Below are positions 8,941-17,536 of a stretch of DNA of 64,000 bases, piece by piece. The stretch's first letter is position 1, and every line of letters starts with the position of its first letter. The notes beneath the pieces are model-generated. The model saw only the letters and a program-made list of their open reading frames with translations, was not told where the DNA came from and did no database searches. A program made the translations under genes and the position numbers. The stretch is taken from positions 1 to 64,000 of the forward strand of contig CALYQL010000005.1 of assembly GCA_945285915.1 (NCBI GenBank), written 5' to 3'. This stretch comes from an uncultured Bartonella sp. GTDB lineage: Bacteria; Pseudomonadota; Alphaproteobacteria; Rhizobiales; Rhizobiaceae.

Positions 8941-10104
8941 ATGAAACATATTCGCGAGCATATTGATAAAACGATTGATGAAATGGTGGCTATCCGCCAC
9001 CAAATTCATGAAAACCCTGAATTGGGCTTTAATGAGCATAAAACTGGCGATAAAGTTGCAAGCCTGCTTGAAAGCTGGGGCTTTGACGTTGCACGTGGTG
9101 TCGGTAAAACCGGTATTGTTGGCACATTAAAAGTCGGTAATGGCACAAAGGTAATCGGTATACGGGCCGATATGGACGCTCTTCCGATAGAAGAGCAAAC
9201 GAATTTGCCTTATTCGAGTAAAAATGCCGGTATTATGCATGCTTGCGGTCATGATGGACACACAACCACACTACTAACAGCAGCGCGCTATCTGGCAGAA
9301 ACTAAGAATTTTGATGGTACTGTTCGTGTTATTTTTCAGCCAGCTGAAGAAAGTCTTGCTGGCGGTAAGGAAATGATCGACGATGGTCTGTTTGAAAAAT
9401 TCCCATGTGACAGGATTTACGGTTTGCATAATTGGCCGGGCTTTCCTTCAGGAACATTCCGCTTTACCAAGGGACCTATGATGGCTTCGGTCGATACTGC
9501 CTATATCACTGTTCGTGGTAAAGGCGGTCATGGTGCTCGTCCAGAAACAACAATTGATCCTATCGTGGCAGCCTCATCAATTGTTATGGCCTTGCAAACA
9601 ATTGTATCGCGTAATGTACCACCATTGGAAGCAGCCCTTATAACTGTTGGTATGTTTAAAGGCGGCGCTGTGTCGAATGTTATTCCAGATGAAGTGAAGA
9701 TGGAAGTAACGATCCGGTCTTTCTCGGCCGAAGTGCGCAAGCTGCTTGAAGAACGCATCTGCAAATTGGTAAAGGCACAAGCAGAGAGTTATGGTGCGGA
9801 AGCCATTATCAATTATGAACTTGGATACCCCGTAACGGTTAATGATGCGACAGCAATTGACTTTGCTGTTGGTGTTGCCAAAAAGGTTGTCGGTGAAGGC
9901 AATGTTGTTGAAAATGCCGAGCCTTTAACACCAAGTGAAGATTTTTCATATATGTTGGAAAAGGTTCCGGGTGCTTATATCATTATGGGTAATGGTGATA
10001 GCGCTGGTTTGCACAATCCGCATTATAACTTCAATGACAATGGTATTGCTATTGGTGCAAGTTTATGGGGCGCTATTGTCGAGGAATATCTCGCTAAAGC
10101 TTAA
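8941..10104 (+). CDS. M20D-family amidohydrolase, copy 2
   Basis: Tandem paralogue of the preceding gene, over half identical by eye, with the same length class (387). Metal ligands are conserved: Cys102 and His104 in HACGHDGHT, Glu136/137 in FQPAEES, His163 in GLHNWP, and the final His in GLHNPHYNF. Differences near the active site (EEG against EES, SPTG against FPSG) and in the dimerisation domain suggest a split in acyl-group or amino-acid preference instead of simple dosage. It closes the transporter-hydrolase-hydrolase operon and is followed by a terminator. Confidence 0.9.
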   Translation: MKHIREHIDKTIDEMVAIRHQIHENPELGFNEHKTGDKVASLLESWGFDVARGVGKTGIVGTLKVGNGTKVIGIRADMDALPIEEQTNLPYSSKNAGIMHACGHDGHTTTLLTAARYLAETKNFDGTVRVIFQPAEESLAGGKEMIDDGLFEKFPCDRIYGLHNWPGFPSGTFRFTKGPMMASVDTAYITVRGKGGHGARPETTIDPIVAASSIVMALQTIVSRNVPPLEAALITVGMFKGGAVSNVIPDEVKMEVTIRSFSAEVRKLLEERICKLVKAQAESYGAEAIINYELGYPVTVNDATAIDFAVGVAKKVVGEGNVVENAEPLTPSEDFSYMLEKVPGAYIIMGNGDSAGLHNPHYNFNDNGIAIGASLWGAIVEEYLAKA

Positions 10105-10166
10105 AACCCATCATAAGCATCATGAAATAAAGATTTTTGGTTTTACCAATCTTTGTTGTTGTCAAA

Positions 10167-10194
10167 GAAAGCCTCCTCAAAAAAGGAGGCTTTC
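10167..10194 (+). terminator. Terminator of the MHS/amidohydrolase operon
   Basis: Eleven-base perfect arms GAAAGCCTCCT (10167-10177) and AGGAGGCTTTC (10184-10194) around a six-base A-rich loop, 60 bp after the last stop codon. Confidence 0.85.
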
Positions 10195-10730
10195 CTATAT
10201 CTGGCTTTAATTCTTCATCTATATTTTACTTGCAAGCCGGAATTGAGATTTAAAAACTGCGATTATGGATAAATAGCAAAGCCTATGGATGTTGAGGGAT
10301 AAAACAATATCTCTGACCCGAGCATATGGCACTGTTTTTGTATTGGTCGCATAGGATAAAGCGCAAAAATCCATTTTGCTTTTTTGGTCGAAAAATACCC
10401 GAAAGATCACCAATATTTGATCTTGTGAAACTGAAGCGACATATGTTGTTGCGGTTATCGTTAAAAATCAAAAATACTGCTAAATACACATTTCTTACAC
10501 AGGACATTAAGCGTTTTAAAACAAGCTTTTACGCCTTGAAGATAATGGCCACAGCATGAACTTTATGAAATGATTATAGCATTACACCAACGACACCTAT
10601 TGATAAAACGGCTTAAAGCCATGTTGAACACAATATGTCGATGATAATCGGCATGAAATTAACATTTCTGCAACCGTCGTCATGCATGATCTAAGGTAAG
10701 ACAATAATTGACAGCGACTTTAGGTGTTTT
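10195..10730. other. Non-coding spacer before the L,D-transpeptidase gene
   Basis: About 530 bp without a supported gene. Short open frames on both strands lack ribosome sites and family features. A TGGCAC at about 10328 resembles half of a sigma-54 site but the GC of the -12 element is missing. Confidence 0.5.
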
Positions 10731-11429
10731 ATGACAACTTCCGATATTAAATGTTCTCGTCGTGCATTTTTATTAGGCTCTGGCACGATGGCTTTGGGCA
10801 CTTTAGGCGGTTGTTCCGGCGTTGGTATGGGATTTGGCGGTATGAGTGGTGGCGTTATGCGCCCCCCTATCGGCATTGATAAGGGCTTTACAGCGCCTGA
10901 TAAAATGTATGCTGCGGTTCATGAAGGCCCTTATACATTGGCTGCGATTCCCTACAATAAGGTTCCAAAACAGTTTTGGCGGCAAATTGTACCAAATCCA
11001 ACAGGTGAAAGACCGGGAACAATTGTCGTTAGCTTAAAAGAACACTTTTTATATTTCATTCAACCAGACGGCGATGCGCTGCGTTATGGTGTCGGTATTG
11101 GTGCGGCCGGCTTTGAATGGTCAGGGCGTGCAAATGTCCAGTTCAAACGCGAATGGCCACGTTGGACACCACCTGCAGAAATGATTAAACGTAAGCCAGA
11201 GCTTGTTCAATATCGTAATGGTATGGATCCTGGTCCGATGAATCCGCTTGGCGCGCGTGCTATGTATATTTTCCAAAATGGTCGGGACACCGGTTATCGT
11301 ATTCATGGTTCACCAGAATGGTGGTCTATCGGACAGTCTATGTCTTCTGGATGTATCCGTTTGATGAATCAGGATATCATCGATCTTTATAATCGCGTTC
11401 CTATTGGCACACCGATTGTTGTTGGTTGA
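10731..11429 (+). CDS. L,D-transpeptidase (YkuD/ErfK family), Tat-type lipoprotein
   Basis: Periplasmic cell-wall enzyme of the YkuD family, which makes 3-3 peptidoglycan crosslinks or attaches proteins to peptidoglycan. The active-site block is visible: His near residue 191 in IHGSPE and the nucleophile Cys near residue 208 in MSSGCIRL. The N-terminus carries SRRAFLLGS (9-17), a twin-arginine motif, followed by a lipobox-like LGGC with Cys28, so it may be a Tat-exported lipoprotein. A Gly/Met-rich linker follows. Length (232) is normal. It is a single-gene unit. Confidence 0.9.
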   Translation: MTTSDIKCSRRAFLLGSGTMALGTLGGCSGVGMGFGGMSGGVMRPPIGIDKGFTAPDKMYAAVHEGPYTLAAIPYNKVPKQFWRQIVPNPTGERPGTIVVSLKEHFLYFIQPDGDALRYGVGIGAAGFEWSGRANVQFKREWPRWTPPAEMIKRKPELVQYRNGMDPGPMNPLGARAMYIFQNGRDTGYRIHGSPEWWSIGQSMSSGCIRLMNQDIIDLYNRVPIGTPIVVG

Positions 11430-11450
11430 TGCGTGTCTGAAAAGAAAAAA

Positions 11451-11493
11451 GGGGTACCCGGTAAATCAAGCGGGGGCATAATACCGGGTCCCC
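11451..11493 (+). other. GC-rich hairpin downstream of the L,D-transpeptidase gene
   Basis: Arms 11451-11463 and 11482-11493 pair over 12 bases with one bulged T and an 18-base loop, beginning 22 bases after the stop codon. No T run follows, so it is either a Rho-assisted end or an mRNA-stability element. Confidence 0.45.
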
Positions 11494-11885
11494 AGTTTGC
11501 CAAGCAGTTCCGGGCTCGGCATATCTTAAACGATTGAAATCGTACAAAGTTCCAAAAATATATCGCAAAAATATCATGGATTGGTAGTGGTCAGATTAAG
11601 CCACTCTATGATTGGTCATTATGTCTTTTACGTGGACAATCACGCATTTGTGTAAGCGTTATTTGTGGTAATCTTTCTATTCATAATTTTTAGATCGGTT
11701 CCATGATTACTACCTTCCGCATTGTCATTTTAAATGGTGGCAATATGATGAAATCTAATTTTCAGAAAAGTCTAACAGTCGGACAATCCTGACCAATCTT
11801 GCTGTGTTGATCGACAGTATTTACACAATACCAATTATAAAACATATTGGTTGCCATTGGCCGTCACAGTTGTTGAGGAGTGGGC
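11494..11885. other. Spacer upstream of tenA
   Basis: AT-rich and without a supported gene. I looked for a TPP riboswitch in front of the thiamine-salvage gene and found neither of its conserved blocks. Confidence 0.5.
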
Positions 11886-12560
11886 ATGCAATCAATTTTT
11901 GAAAGTGGATTATTCGGTAAATTGCGTAAACACGCCGGTGCAACTTGGGTTAATTACACCCATCATCCATTTTTGGAGCAACTGGCAAATGGAACTTTAC
12001 CAGAAGTGTGTTTTAGACGGTTTCTCACGCAAGACTATTTGTTTCTCATTCATTTTTCACGCGCTTATGCTTTGCTCGCGGCTAAATCAGTGCGCCTTAA
12101 CGATATAAAGGATGCGCTTGCCGGTTTGAAAAGCATCACCGAAGAAATGCCTTTGCACGTTGGTTATTGCGCAAAATGGGGCATATCTGAAAAGGATTTA
12201 GATAACGAAATAGAAGCAACACAAACGATAGCCTATACAAGGTTTGTTCTGGATATAGGGCAGATCGGTGACAGGTTGGATCTTATGGCTGCACTCATGC
12301 CTTGTGTTGCCGGTTATGCAGAAATAGGAATGCGGCTGGCCTCGTCAAAAAATACCGTATTTGACGGTAATCCATATGCCGAATGGATAAAGAACTATGA
12401 GAGTGAAGAATATTATCAAGGCGTGCAAGCATCTATCCATATGCTGAACAGATTGGGCGAAGAAGATGACAGTGTAGCACGGTTTGAAAGATTGGCGGAT
12501 ATTTTCACAACGGCAACACGTCTTGAAATTGAATTCTGGCAAATGGCGTTGGCTGGATAA
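11886..12560 (+). CDS. tenA: TenA-family thiaminase II / aminopyrimidine aminohydrolase
   Basis: Cytoplasmic enzyme that hydrolyses aminopyrimidines from degraded thiamine (or thiamine itself) to recover hydroxymethylpyrimidine. Residues expected from Bacillus TenA are present: Asp50-Tyr51 in TQDYLFL, nucleophile Cys140 and Tyr144 in PCVAGYAEIG, and the C-terminal Glu216 in TRLEIEFWQM. I choose the ATG at 11886, five bases after GAGGAG; a GTG at 11880 overlaps that ribosome site. Length (224) is normal. It stands alone, with no other thi gene and no riboswitch nearby. Confidence 0.9.
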   Translation: MQSIFESGLFGKLRKHAGATWVNYTHHPFLEQLANGTLPEVCFRRFLTQDYLFLIHFSRAYALLAAKSVRLNDIKDALAGLKSITEEMPLHVGYCAKWGISEKDLDNEIEATQTIAYTRFVLDIGQIGDRLDLMAALMPCVAGYAEIGMRLASSKNTVFDGNPYAEWIKNYESEEYYQGVQASIHMLNRLGEEDDSVARFERLADIFTTATRLEIEFWQMALAG

Positions 12561-12654
12561 TAATTTTAAATTCTTATGAAGTTTCGGGATTGCCAATTTT
12601 CCAATTGGTTTCCTTGTCCTGAATAAGGCTACAAAGCACTATTTTACCCACAGT

Positions 12655-12680
12655 GATCGGCTTTAATTGGCCGATCTTTT
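12655..12680 (+). terminator. Probable terminator of tenA
   Basis: Arms GATCGGC (12655-12661) and GCCGATC (12670-12676) followed by TTTT, about 95 bp after the tenA stop. Confidence 0.65.
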
Positions 12681-12720
12681 ACATATTGGGCTTTACAATA
12701 GAGCAAAAACAGCTTTACTT

Positions 12721-12767
<47 letters not shown>

Positions 12768-12945
12768 CAGACACTGCAATCAGTTGCCTCATCATCCGCT
12801 TTTAAATGACTGATCGGCGCTTTTTCATCCTCAAGTCGTTTTAAATGCCAGCCATTTTTCTTTGTAATTCATGAAGGCGTGCGGCGTGAAGCTTATTGCA
12901 TAATTATAAATTGTCGAAAACATTATGTTTTACCGACAATATGCG

Positions 12946-12979
12946 AGCCTACCTACAATATAAGCCTACACACAAGATA
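12946..12979. repeat. 17-bp tandem duplication
   Basis: AGCCTACCTACAATATA is followed directly by AGCCTACACACAAGATA (three mismatches). A weaker third unit may follow. It lies in the 590-bp gene-free spacer 12561-13151, which otherwise holds only the terminator and the microsatellite. Confidence 0.7.
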
Positions 12980-13151
12980 AGTTAGACCGACAAAATCTAA
13001 CCCGATAAAATAAGCTTTATTACGTATCGTCCTGCTTTAGGCGCAACAAATTAAACAACGACAATGTAAAAGTAGTGTCTATAAAAATAATAGCTGCCTG
13101 AAAGTGCCATCAAGTATTAGGCACATAGCTCATACAGTATAAAAGGTTTTG

Positions 13152-13916
13152 TTACTTGAACTCTATCGCATGGAGCGCTTGTCCATTGCGTTTGAGCCAA
13201 GCCCTACAACGCTTTGTATCAGGGCAGAGTTTTTCACATAATGCCCAAAACCTTGCGCTATGGTTCATTTCTATAAGGTGGGCGGTTTCATGCGCAACAA
13301 GATAGCGTATAACGCTATGGGGAGCCATGATGATACGCCATGAAAAAGAAAGATTCCCTTCAGCAGAGCATGATCCCCAGCGACTTTTCGTATCCTTATA
13401 GCGAATGGATATTGGTTTTCTGCCAACTATTGTCGAATATTCTGTCACCAGCGGTGCAATTGTTCGTTCTGCCAGCTTTTTTAATGCGTCGGAGATCCGG
13501 CGCGGCAAATGGGCTTTTTCGCCATATACAATTATCTGCCCAGTTTTACTTGTTTTGTCTGTATGAATTTCGACAGTCCCCCGACCTTCACTATGCATGA
13601 TTTCATGGGGAATGCCGAAAATTGGGATAGATGCGCCAGCTCTCAGCATTGGTGTTTCTTGTGGTGGTGGCAATCGTTGAACACGACTTTCAATCCAACC
13701 GCGATAACGTTCTACAAAACGCATTACTTCACTTTTATCCGTTGCTGGAGGAACCGTAACCTTAATGCCTTTGCCGCCTGCTTCAATTCTTAACGTCAGG
13801 CGTTTGGCACGGTTATTTTCGCAGATTGTAAGAGGCAGATTACGATCGGATAATGCGAACGTTAACACCAAAGATTGGTTTGACGGTATTCTATTGGCGG
13901 GACGAGAAAAAAACAT
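13152..13916 (-). CDS. YgjP-like (DUF45) zinc metallopeptidase-domain protein
   Basis: Predicted cytoplasmic protein of the YgjP/DUF45 family (M48-like fold), usually described as a metal-dependent hydrolase; its substrate is unknown. The zinc motif HETAH is at residues 209-213 with a third His at 219 (HLIEMNHSARFW). The family core YKDTKSRWGSCS precedes it. The start at 13916 is the first in frame. A helix-rich N-terminal half with VERYRGWIESRVQRL is typical. It is monocistronic and its own promoter region abuts the spacer before the convergently read alpha/beta hydrolase gene. Confidence 0.85.
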   Translation of the reverse strand: MFFSRPANRIPSNQSLVLTFALSDRNLPLTICENNRAKRLTLRIEAGGKGIKVTVPPATDKSEVMRFVERYRGWIESRVQRLPPPQETPMLRAGASIPIFGIPHEIMHSEGRGTVEIHTDKTSKTGQIIVYGEKAHLPRRISDALKKLAERTIAPLVTEYSTIVGRKPISIRYKDTKSRWGSCSAEGNLSFSWRIIMAPHSVIRYLVAHETAHLIEMNHSARFWALCEKLCPDTKRCRAWLKRNGQALHAIEFK

Positions 13917-14139
13917 GATCCGTATTTGGTTATTGTGCGCCGAATTTGCAATGCATCAAATGACCATATTTGATAAGCGGATTGGCAGGATTGTGTTGAG
14001 CAATCATCCGCGACAGAAATATGGCAGATACAAAGTGGAAGTGAGCTGTAATCTAAGGATAAATTGGGGCGAATTGAAGGTGTATTAACAGAACATCAAT
14101 ACACCAATATCTTTATCAATCGCCTGTTAACAGCGCTTT

Positions 14140-14913
14140 TTAACACCCACTCTGTTCAATAAGCATGGTCAGTGCTTTTATAATACAGGAAATGTCTTGT
14201 GGGCGGGAAAGATGATGTTCTCCATCACGAATGAGCGTTAGTGAAACATTGTCAACAGGCAAATGTTCGACAAGTTTCAAGGTGTGCTCATAAGGGACAT
14301 CTTTATCATTCATTCCCTGAACAATCTGTACAGGACACTGAATATCAATAAGCCCATCCATTACCGAATTTCTGTCACCATCATCAAGAAAAATTTTGGT
14401 AAACGGCACCGCTTCTGGTTCATGCTCATACTTGACTTTAAATAACCCATCTTTTTCTAAGGTCTGGCGTTGATCGTCTGTCATAAGAGGGCGTACCAAA
14501 TCACGGGTAAAATCTGGCGCTGGTGCAATGAGTAAAATGCCGGCAAGAGGGATATTTCTTTTACGCAATTCTTGCGCCATACGCAGCGCAATCCATCCCC
14601 CCATTGAAGAGCCTGCAAGAATTTGTGGCCCTTCGCTAAATCTTTCAAATATTGTCAGGCTTTCATCTAGCCAGCGTGAAATGCTTCCTTGGTAAAAGTC
14701 ACCTTCGGATTCCCCATTGCCAGAATAATCAAACCGCAAAAAGGGATAATCGTTTTCCTCAGCAAATGCATTTAATGCCACCGCTTTACTCCCCAACATA
14801 TGGGACAAATAGCCAGGCAACCACATAATTCCTGGTTTTTTATGGCCGTTCAAAACCCTTACAGCCAATTTTGTTTGGTCAACGATTGAATATTCCAGTT
14901 CACCCTTTGCCAT
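14140..14913 (-). CDS. Alpha/beta hydrolase
   Basis: Serine hydrolase of the alpha/beta fold, cytoplasmic, resembling the ABHD10/BEM46-like esterases; substrate unknown. The nucleophile elbow GSSMGG puts Ser at 103; the acid is Asp203 or Asp205 in GMNDKDVP; the base is His233/234 in DGEHHLSRP. The oxyanion region is WLPGYLS near residue 31. A strong ribosome site (AAGGAG) precedes the ATG at 14913. It is divergent from infC. Confidence 0.85.
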   Translation of the reverse strand: MAKGELEYSIVDQTKLAVRVLNGHKKPGIMWLPGYLSHMLGSKAVALNAFAEENDYPFLRFDYSGNGESEGDFYQGSISRWLDESLTIFERFSEGPQILAGSSMGGWIALRMAQELRKRNIPLAGILLIAPAPDFTRDLVRPLMTDDQRQTLEKDGLFKVKYEHEPEAVPFTKIFLDDGDRNSVMDGLIDIQCPVQIVQGMNDKDVPYEHTLKLVEHLPVDNVSLTLIRDGEHHLSRPQDISCIIKALTMLIEQSGC

Positions 14914-15202
14914 GAAAAACTCCTTTAAATGATGTATCGCTTATATATTACTTGATAATGAAAATACTGTTATTCGCATTATACGGGCTGCTTTTCCTGC
15001 CTGTATCGAATAAAAACCCCCAGAAACGGTTGTTTTTAGTGGTTATTTTGTATATTAGGATTATATGGATACGCCTGTTCAACAACAGACAGAGTGCCAA
15101 TAGAAATATTTGCACTTTAAGGCAGCTTAAAAGCTTTTCGTCTTATTGGACAGAAATTGTGTCATAAAACGATTTAATTAACTATTTGAGGGAGAATCGA
15201 CC

Positions 15203-15742
15203 ATTCGCCGACCAATCAAAACAACGCCAACCCCCAAGGATGGGCCGCGTTCTAATGAAGATATCCGCATCCCACGTATTCAGCTTATCGATCATGAGGG
15301 AAGCAATCATGGTATTGTTTTAACACAAGATGCCTTGGCTATGGCAGCTGAAGCTGGTCTTGACCTTGTCGAGATCGTACCCAATGCCGAGCCGCCAGTT
15401 TGTAAGATTATTGATCTCGGCAAACTGAAGTATCAGAATCAGAAAAAAGCATCTGAAGCGCGTAAAAAGCAAAAAACCGTAGAAATTAAAGAAATCAAAA
15501 TGAGGCCTAACATTGATACTCATGATTATGGGGTCAAAATGAAGGCTATCGCACGTTTTCTGGAAGATGGCGATAAGGTAAAAATTACCCTTCGGTTTCG
15601 CGGGCGTGAAATGGCGCACCAAGAGCTTGGCATGAAGCTTTTAGAGCGAGTGAAAGAAGATACTACTAGTATTTCCAAGGTCGAAGCGGAGCCCAAGCTT
15701 GAAGGGCGACAGATGATGATGGTCATTGCACCAAAAAGTTAA
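15203..15742 (+). CDS. infC: Translation initiation factor IF-3, ATT start codon
   Basis: IF-3 binds the 30S subunit, prevents subunit joining and checks the start codon. The frame opens with ATT at 15203, preceded by GAGGGAGA at 15189-15196, and gives 179 residues beginning (M)RRPIKTTP, the family length. The first ATG in frame (15335) would lose the whole N-terminal domain. The rare start is known to let IF-3 repress its own translation in enterobacteria, so the same autoregulation is likely. The C-terminal domain with [13 protein letters not shown] and FRGREMAH is intact. rpmI and rplT are not downstream; a terminator follows at once. Confidence 0.96.
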   Translation: MRRPIKTTPTPKDGPRSNEDIRIPRIQLIDHEGSNHGIVLTQDALAMAAEAGLDLVEIVPNAEPPVCKIIDLGKLKYQNQKKASEARKKQKTVEIKEIKMRPNIDTHDYGVKMKAIARFLEDGDKVKITLRFRGREMAHQELGMKLLERVKEDTTSISKVEAEPKLEGRQMMMVIAPKS

Positions 15743-15751
15743 TGAATATCG

Positions 15752-15776
15752 AAAAGCACCACATTGTGGTGCTTTT
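15752..15776 (+). terminator. Terminator of infC
   Basis: Arms AAAAGCACCAC and GTGGTGCTTTT (15752-15762, 15766-15776) with an ATT loop, followed by more T. It begins 10 bases after the stop. Confidence 0.93.
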
Positions 15777-15970
15777 TTATTATCTCGTTCTTTATTTAAC
15801 TGCTGAGATAATGAACATTAATTGACTTGCTAAGTCGACAAATACCTGCAAGTTTGGCTTTTGCAATTCTTTATGTCATAAAATAAAAAATGAAATAAAT
15901 GTGGCATCACGTGGGGAATATCTATTTAAATTAAATTTTGAAATAAAAGAGGGAAAAAGGGAGAATAATA

Positions 15971-17425
15971 ATGTCAGAATGGCTCAGGCGTAAGCCTGTC
16001 GCTCATGAGAGGGCGGCTAGTGAGACAAAACTAACCCCGACATTGGGATGGCAACATCTTATTGCCTTGGGTGTTGGCGGCATTGTCGGGACAGGTATTT
16101 ATACATTGATTGGTATTGGTGCGGATAGGGCAGGCCCTGCCGTTCTTTTATCTTTTGTAATTGCTGGTGTTGTTTGCGCCTGCGCGGCTTTTGCCTATGC
16201 TGAATTGGCAACATTAATTCCAGTTGCCGGTGGCGCTTATACCTATTCTTATGCAGCTCTTGGCGAATTTATCGCTTGGGTTGTGGGTTGGAGCTTGATT
16301 TTAGAATATTCGCTTGTTGTGAGTACTGTCGCCGTAGGGTGGTCTGCGTATGCGACCGGCTTCTTGCATGGCGTAGGGGTGCATTTGCCTTTCTGGTTAA
16401 CTGCAGGCTATAGTGCTATTGACCCATCAACGGGGCAACATGGGTTGATAAATCTTCCAGCTGTCTTCATCGTATGTGTCGTTGCTGGTATGTTGATTAT
16501 CGGTACCAAGGCAAGCGCCACGCTGAACATGGTGCTGGTCGTCATTAAAATGGCTGCATTGATACTCTTTATTGCTGTGACACTGCCGCATTTCAATGCA
16601 GAAAACTTTCATCCGTTTATGCCAAACGGCTTTTCAAAAGTCATGTCACCAGATGGTGTTGAACGTGGTGTTATGGCTGCTGCCGCCATCATCTTTTTTG
16701 CATTTTATGGTTTTGATACGATTGCAACAGCCGCTGAAGAAACAAAGAATCCTCGCAGAGACCTATCAATAGGTATTGTTGGTTCTTTGATTGCTTGTAT
16801 CATCATTTATGTGCTTGTTGGGCTTGGTGCTGTTGGCGCGCTGCACTACACAGAATTTGCGCATAGTGAAGAACCGCTTGCCCATATTTTACGCAGTTTA
16901 GGGTCAGGCAATATTGCGGCAATTATCGGTATTGCAGCCGTTGTGGCTCTCCCTACGGTTTTGCTAGCTTTCTTCTATGGCCAAACGCGAATATTCTTTG
17001 TTATGGGGCGTGATGGTACGCTTCCTGGTTTTCTATCGCGTGTTCATGCAAAAACTGGAACACCGGTCACAACCACAGTATTTACCGCAATTATCATTGC
17101 CGCCGTTGCGGGATTTTTCCGTCTGGACGAAATAGCTGCTTTGGCCAATGCCGGTACGCTGATTGCCTTCACATCAGTTGGCATTTGTCTCATTGTATTG
17201 CGTAAAACAGCAGCTGATGCACCACGCAAATTCAAAGCACCTTATGTTTGGATCATTGGTCCATTGAGCGCTTTCGGTTGTATCTACCTATTTTTCAGCC
17301 TACCGGGAAAAACGCAGTTCTACTTCTTGATCTGGAATATTATAGGTATTGTGGTCTATTTCTGTTACGGCTTCCGCAAAAGCAACATTGCGCGCGGTAA
17401 AGTTGTTGTTGACCAAGGCGAGTGA
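15971..17425 (+). CDS. APC-family amino-acid permease (cationic amino-acid transporter type)
   Basis: Inner-membrane secondary transporter of the APC superfamily, close to the CAT/YfnA group. The first-helix motif GVGGIVGTGIYTLIG (35-49) is the unwound substrate-binding turn. FYGFDTIATAAEETKNP in helix 6 and twelve hydrophobic segments complete the pattern in 484 residues. A ribosome site (GGGAGAA) precedes the ATG. It is monocistronic. Basic amino acids are the commonest substrates of the group, but specificity here is not shown by the sequence. Confidence 0.88.
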   Translation: MSEWLRRKPVAHERAASETKLTPTLGWQHLIALGVGGIVGTGIYTLIGIGADRAGPAVLLSFVIAGVVCACAAFAYAELATLIPVAGGAYTYSYAALGEFIAWVVGWSLILEYSLVVSTVAVGWSAYATGFLHGVGVHLPFWLTAGYSAIDPSTGQHGLINLPAVFIVCVVAGMLIIGTKASATLNMVLVVIKMAALILFIAVTLPHFNAENFHPFMPNGFSKVMSPDGVERGVMAAAAIIFFAFYGFDTIATAAEETKNPRRDLSIGIVGSLIACIIIYVLVGLGAVGALHYTEFAHSEEPLAHILRSLGSGNIAAIIGIAAVVALPTVLLAFFYGQTRIFFVMGRDGTLPGFLSRVHAKTGTPVTTTVFTAIIIAAVAGFFRLDEIAALANAGTLIAFTSVGICLIVLRKTAADAPRKFKAPYVWIIGPLSAFGCIYLFFSLPGKTQFYFLIWNIIGIVVYFCYGFRKSNIARGKVVVDQGE

Positions 17426-17456
17426 TATTGCTTGGGGGAAGACATTTTTTTGCTTT

Positions 17457-17488
17457 TATCGCGATTTATCCTTTATACATCGCGATAA
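17457..17488 (+). other. Hairpin after the amino-acid permease gene
   Basis: Ten-base arms TTATCGCGAT (17457-17466) and ATCGCGATAA (17479-17488), 12-base loop. No T run follows; it could be a weak terminator or a dyad operator for the gene at 17537. Confidence 0.5.
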
Positions 17489-17536
17489 GTTAAGAGCATA
17501 AAATTTGTAAAACCCCACAATATCGGAGGCCCAAAA

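Noticed and set aside
10320..10345. Sigma-54 promoter (TGGCAC-N5-TTG)
   Set aside because: The invariant GC of the -12 element is absent and no gene starts at a suitable distance.
11494..11885. TPP riboswitch upstream of tenA
   Set aside because: Neither the CTGAGA block nor the CCTGATCTGG-like block is present.
13765..14088. 107-codon forward frame overlapping the YgjP-like gene
   Set aside because: Mostly antisense to a clear gene; no ribosome site and no family.
14914..15202. Small open frame (14952-15167) before infC
   Set aside because: It lies in the infC leader and alpha/beta hydrolase promoter region and has no coding signs.
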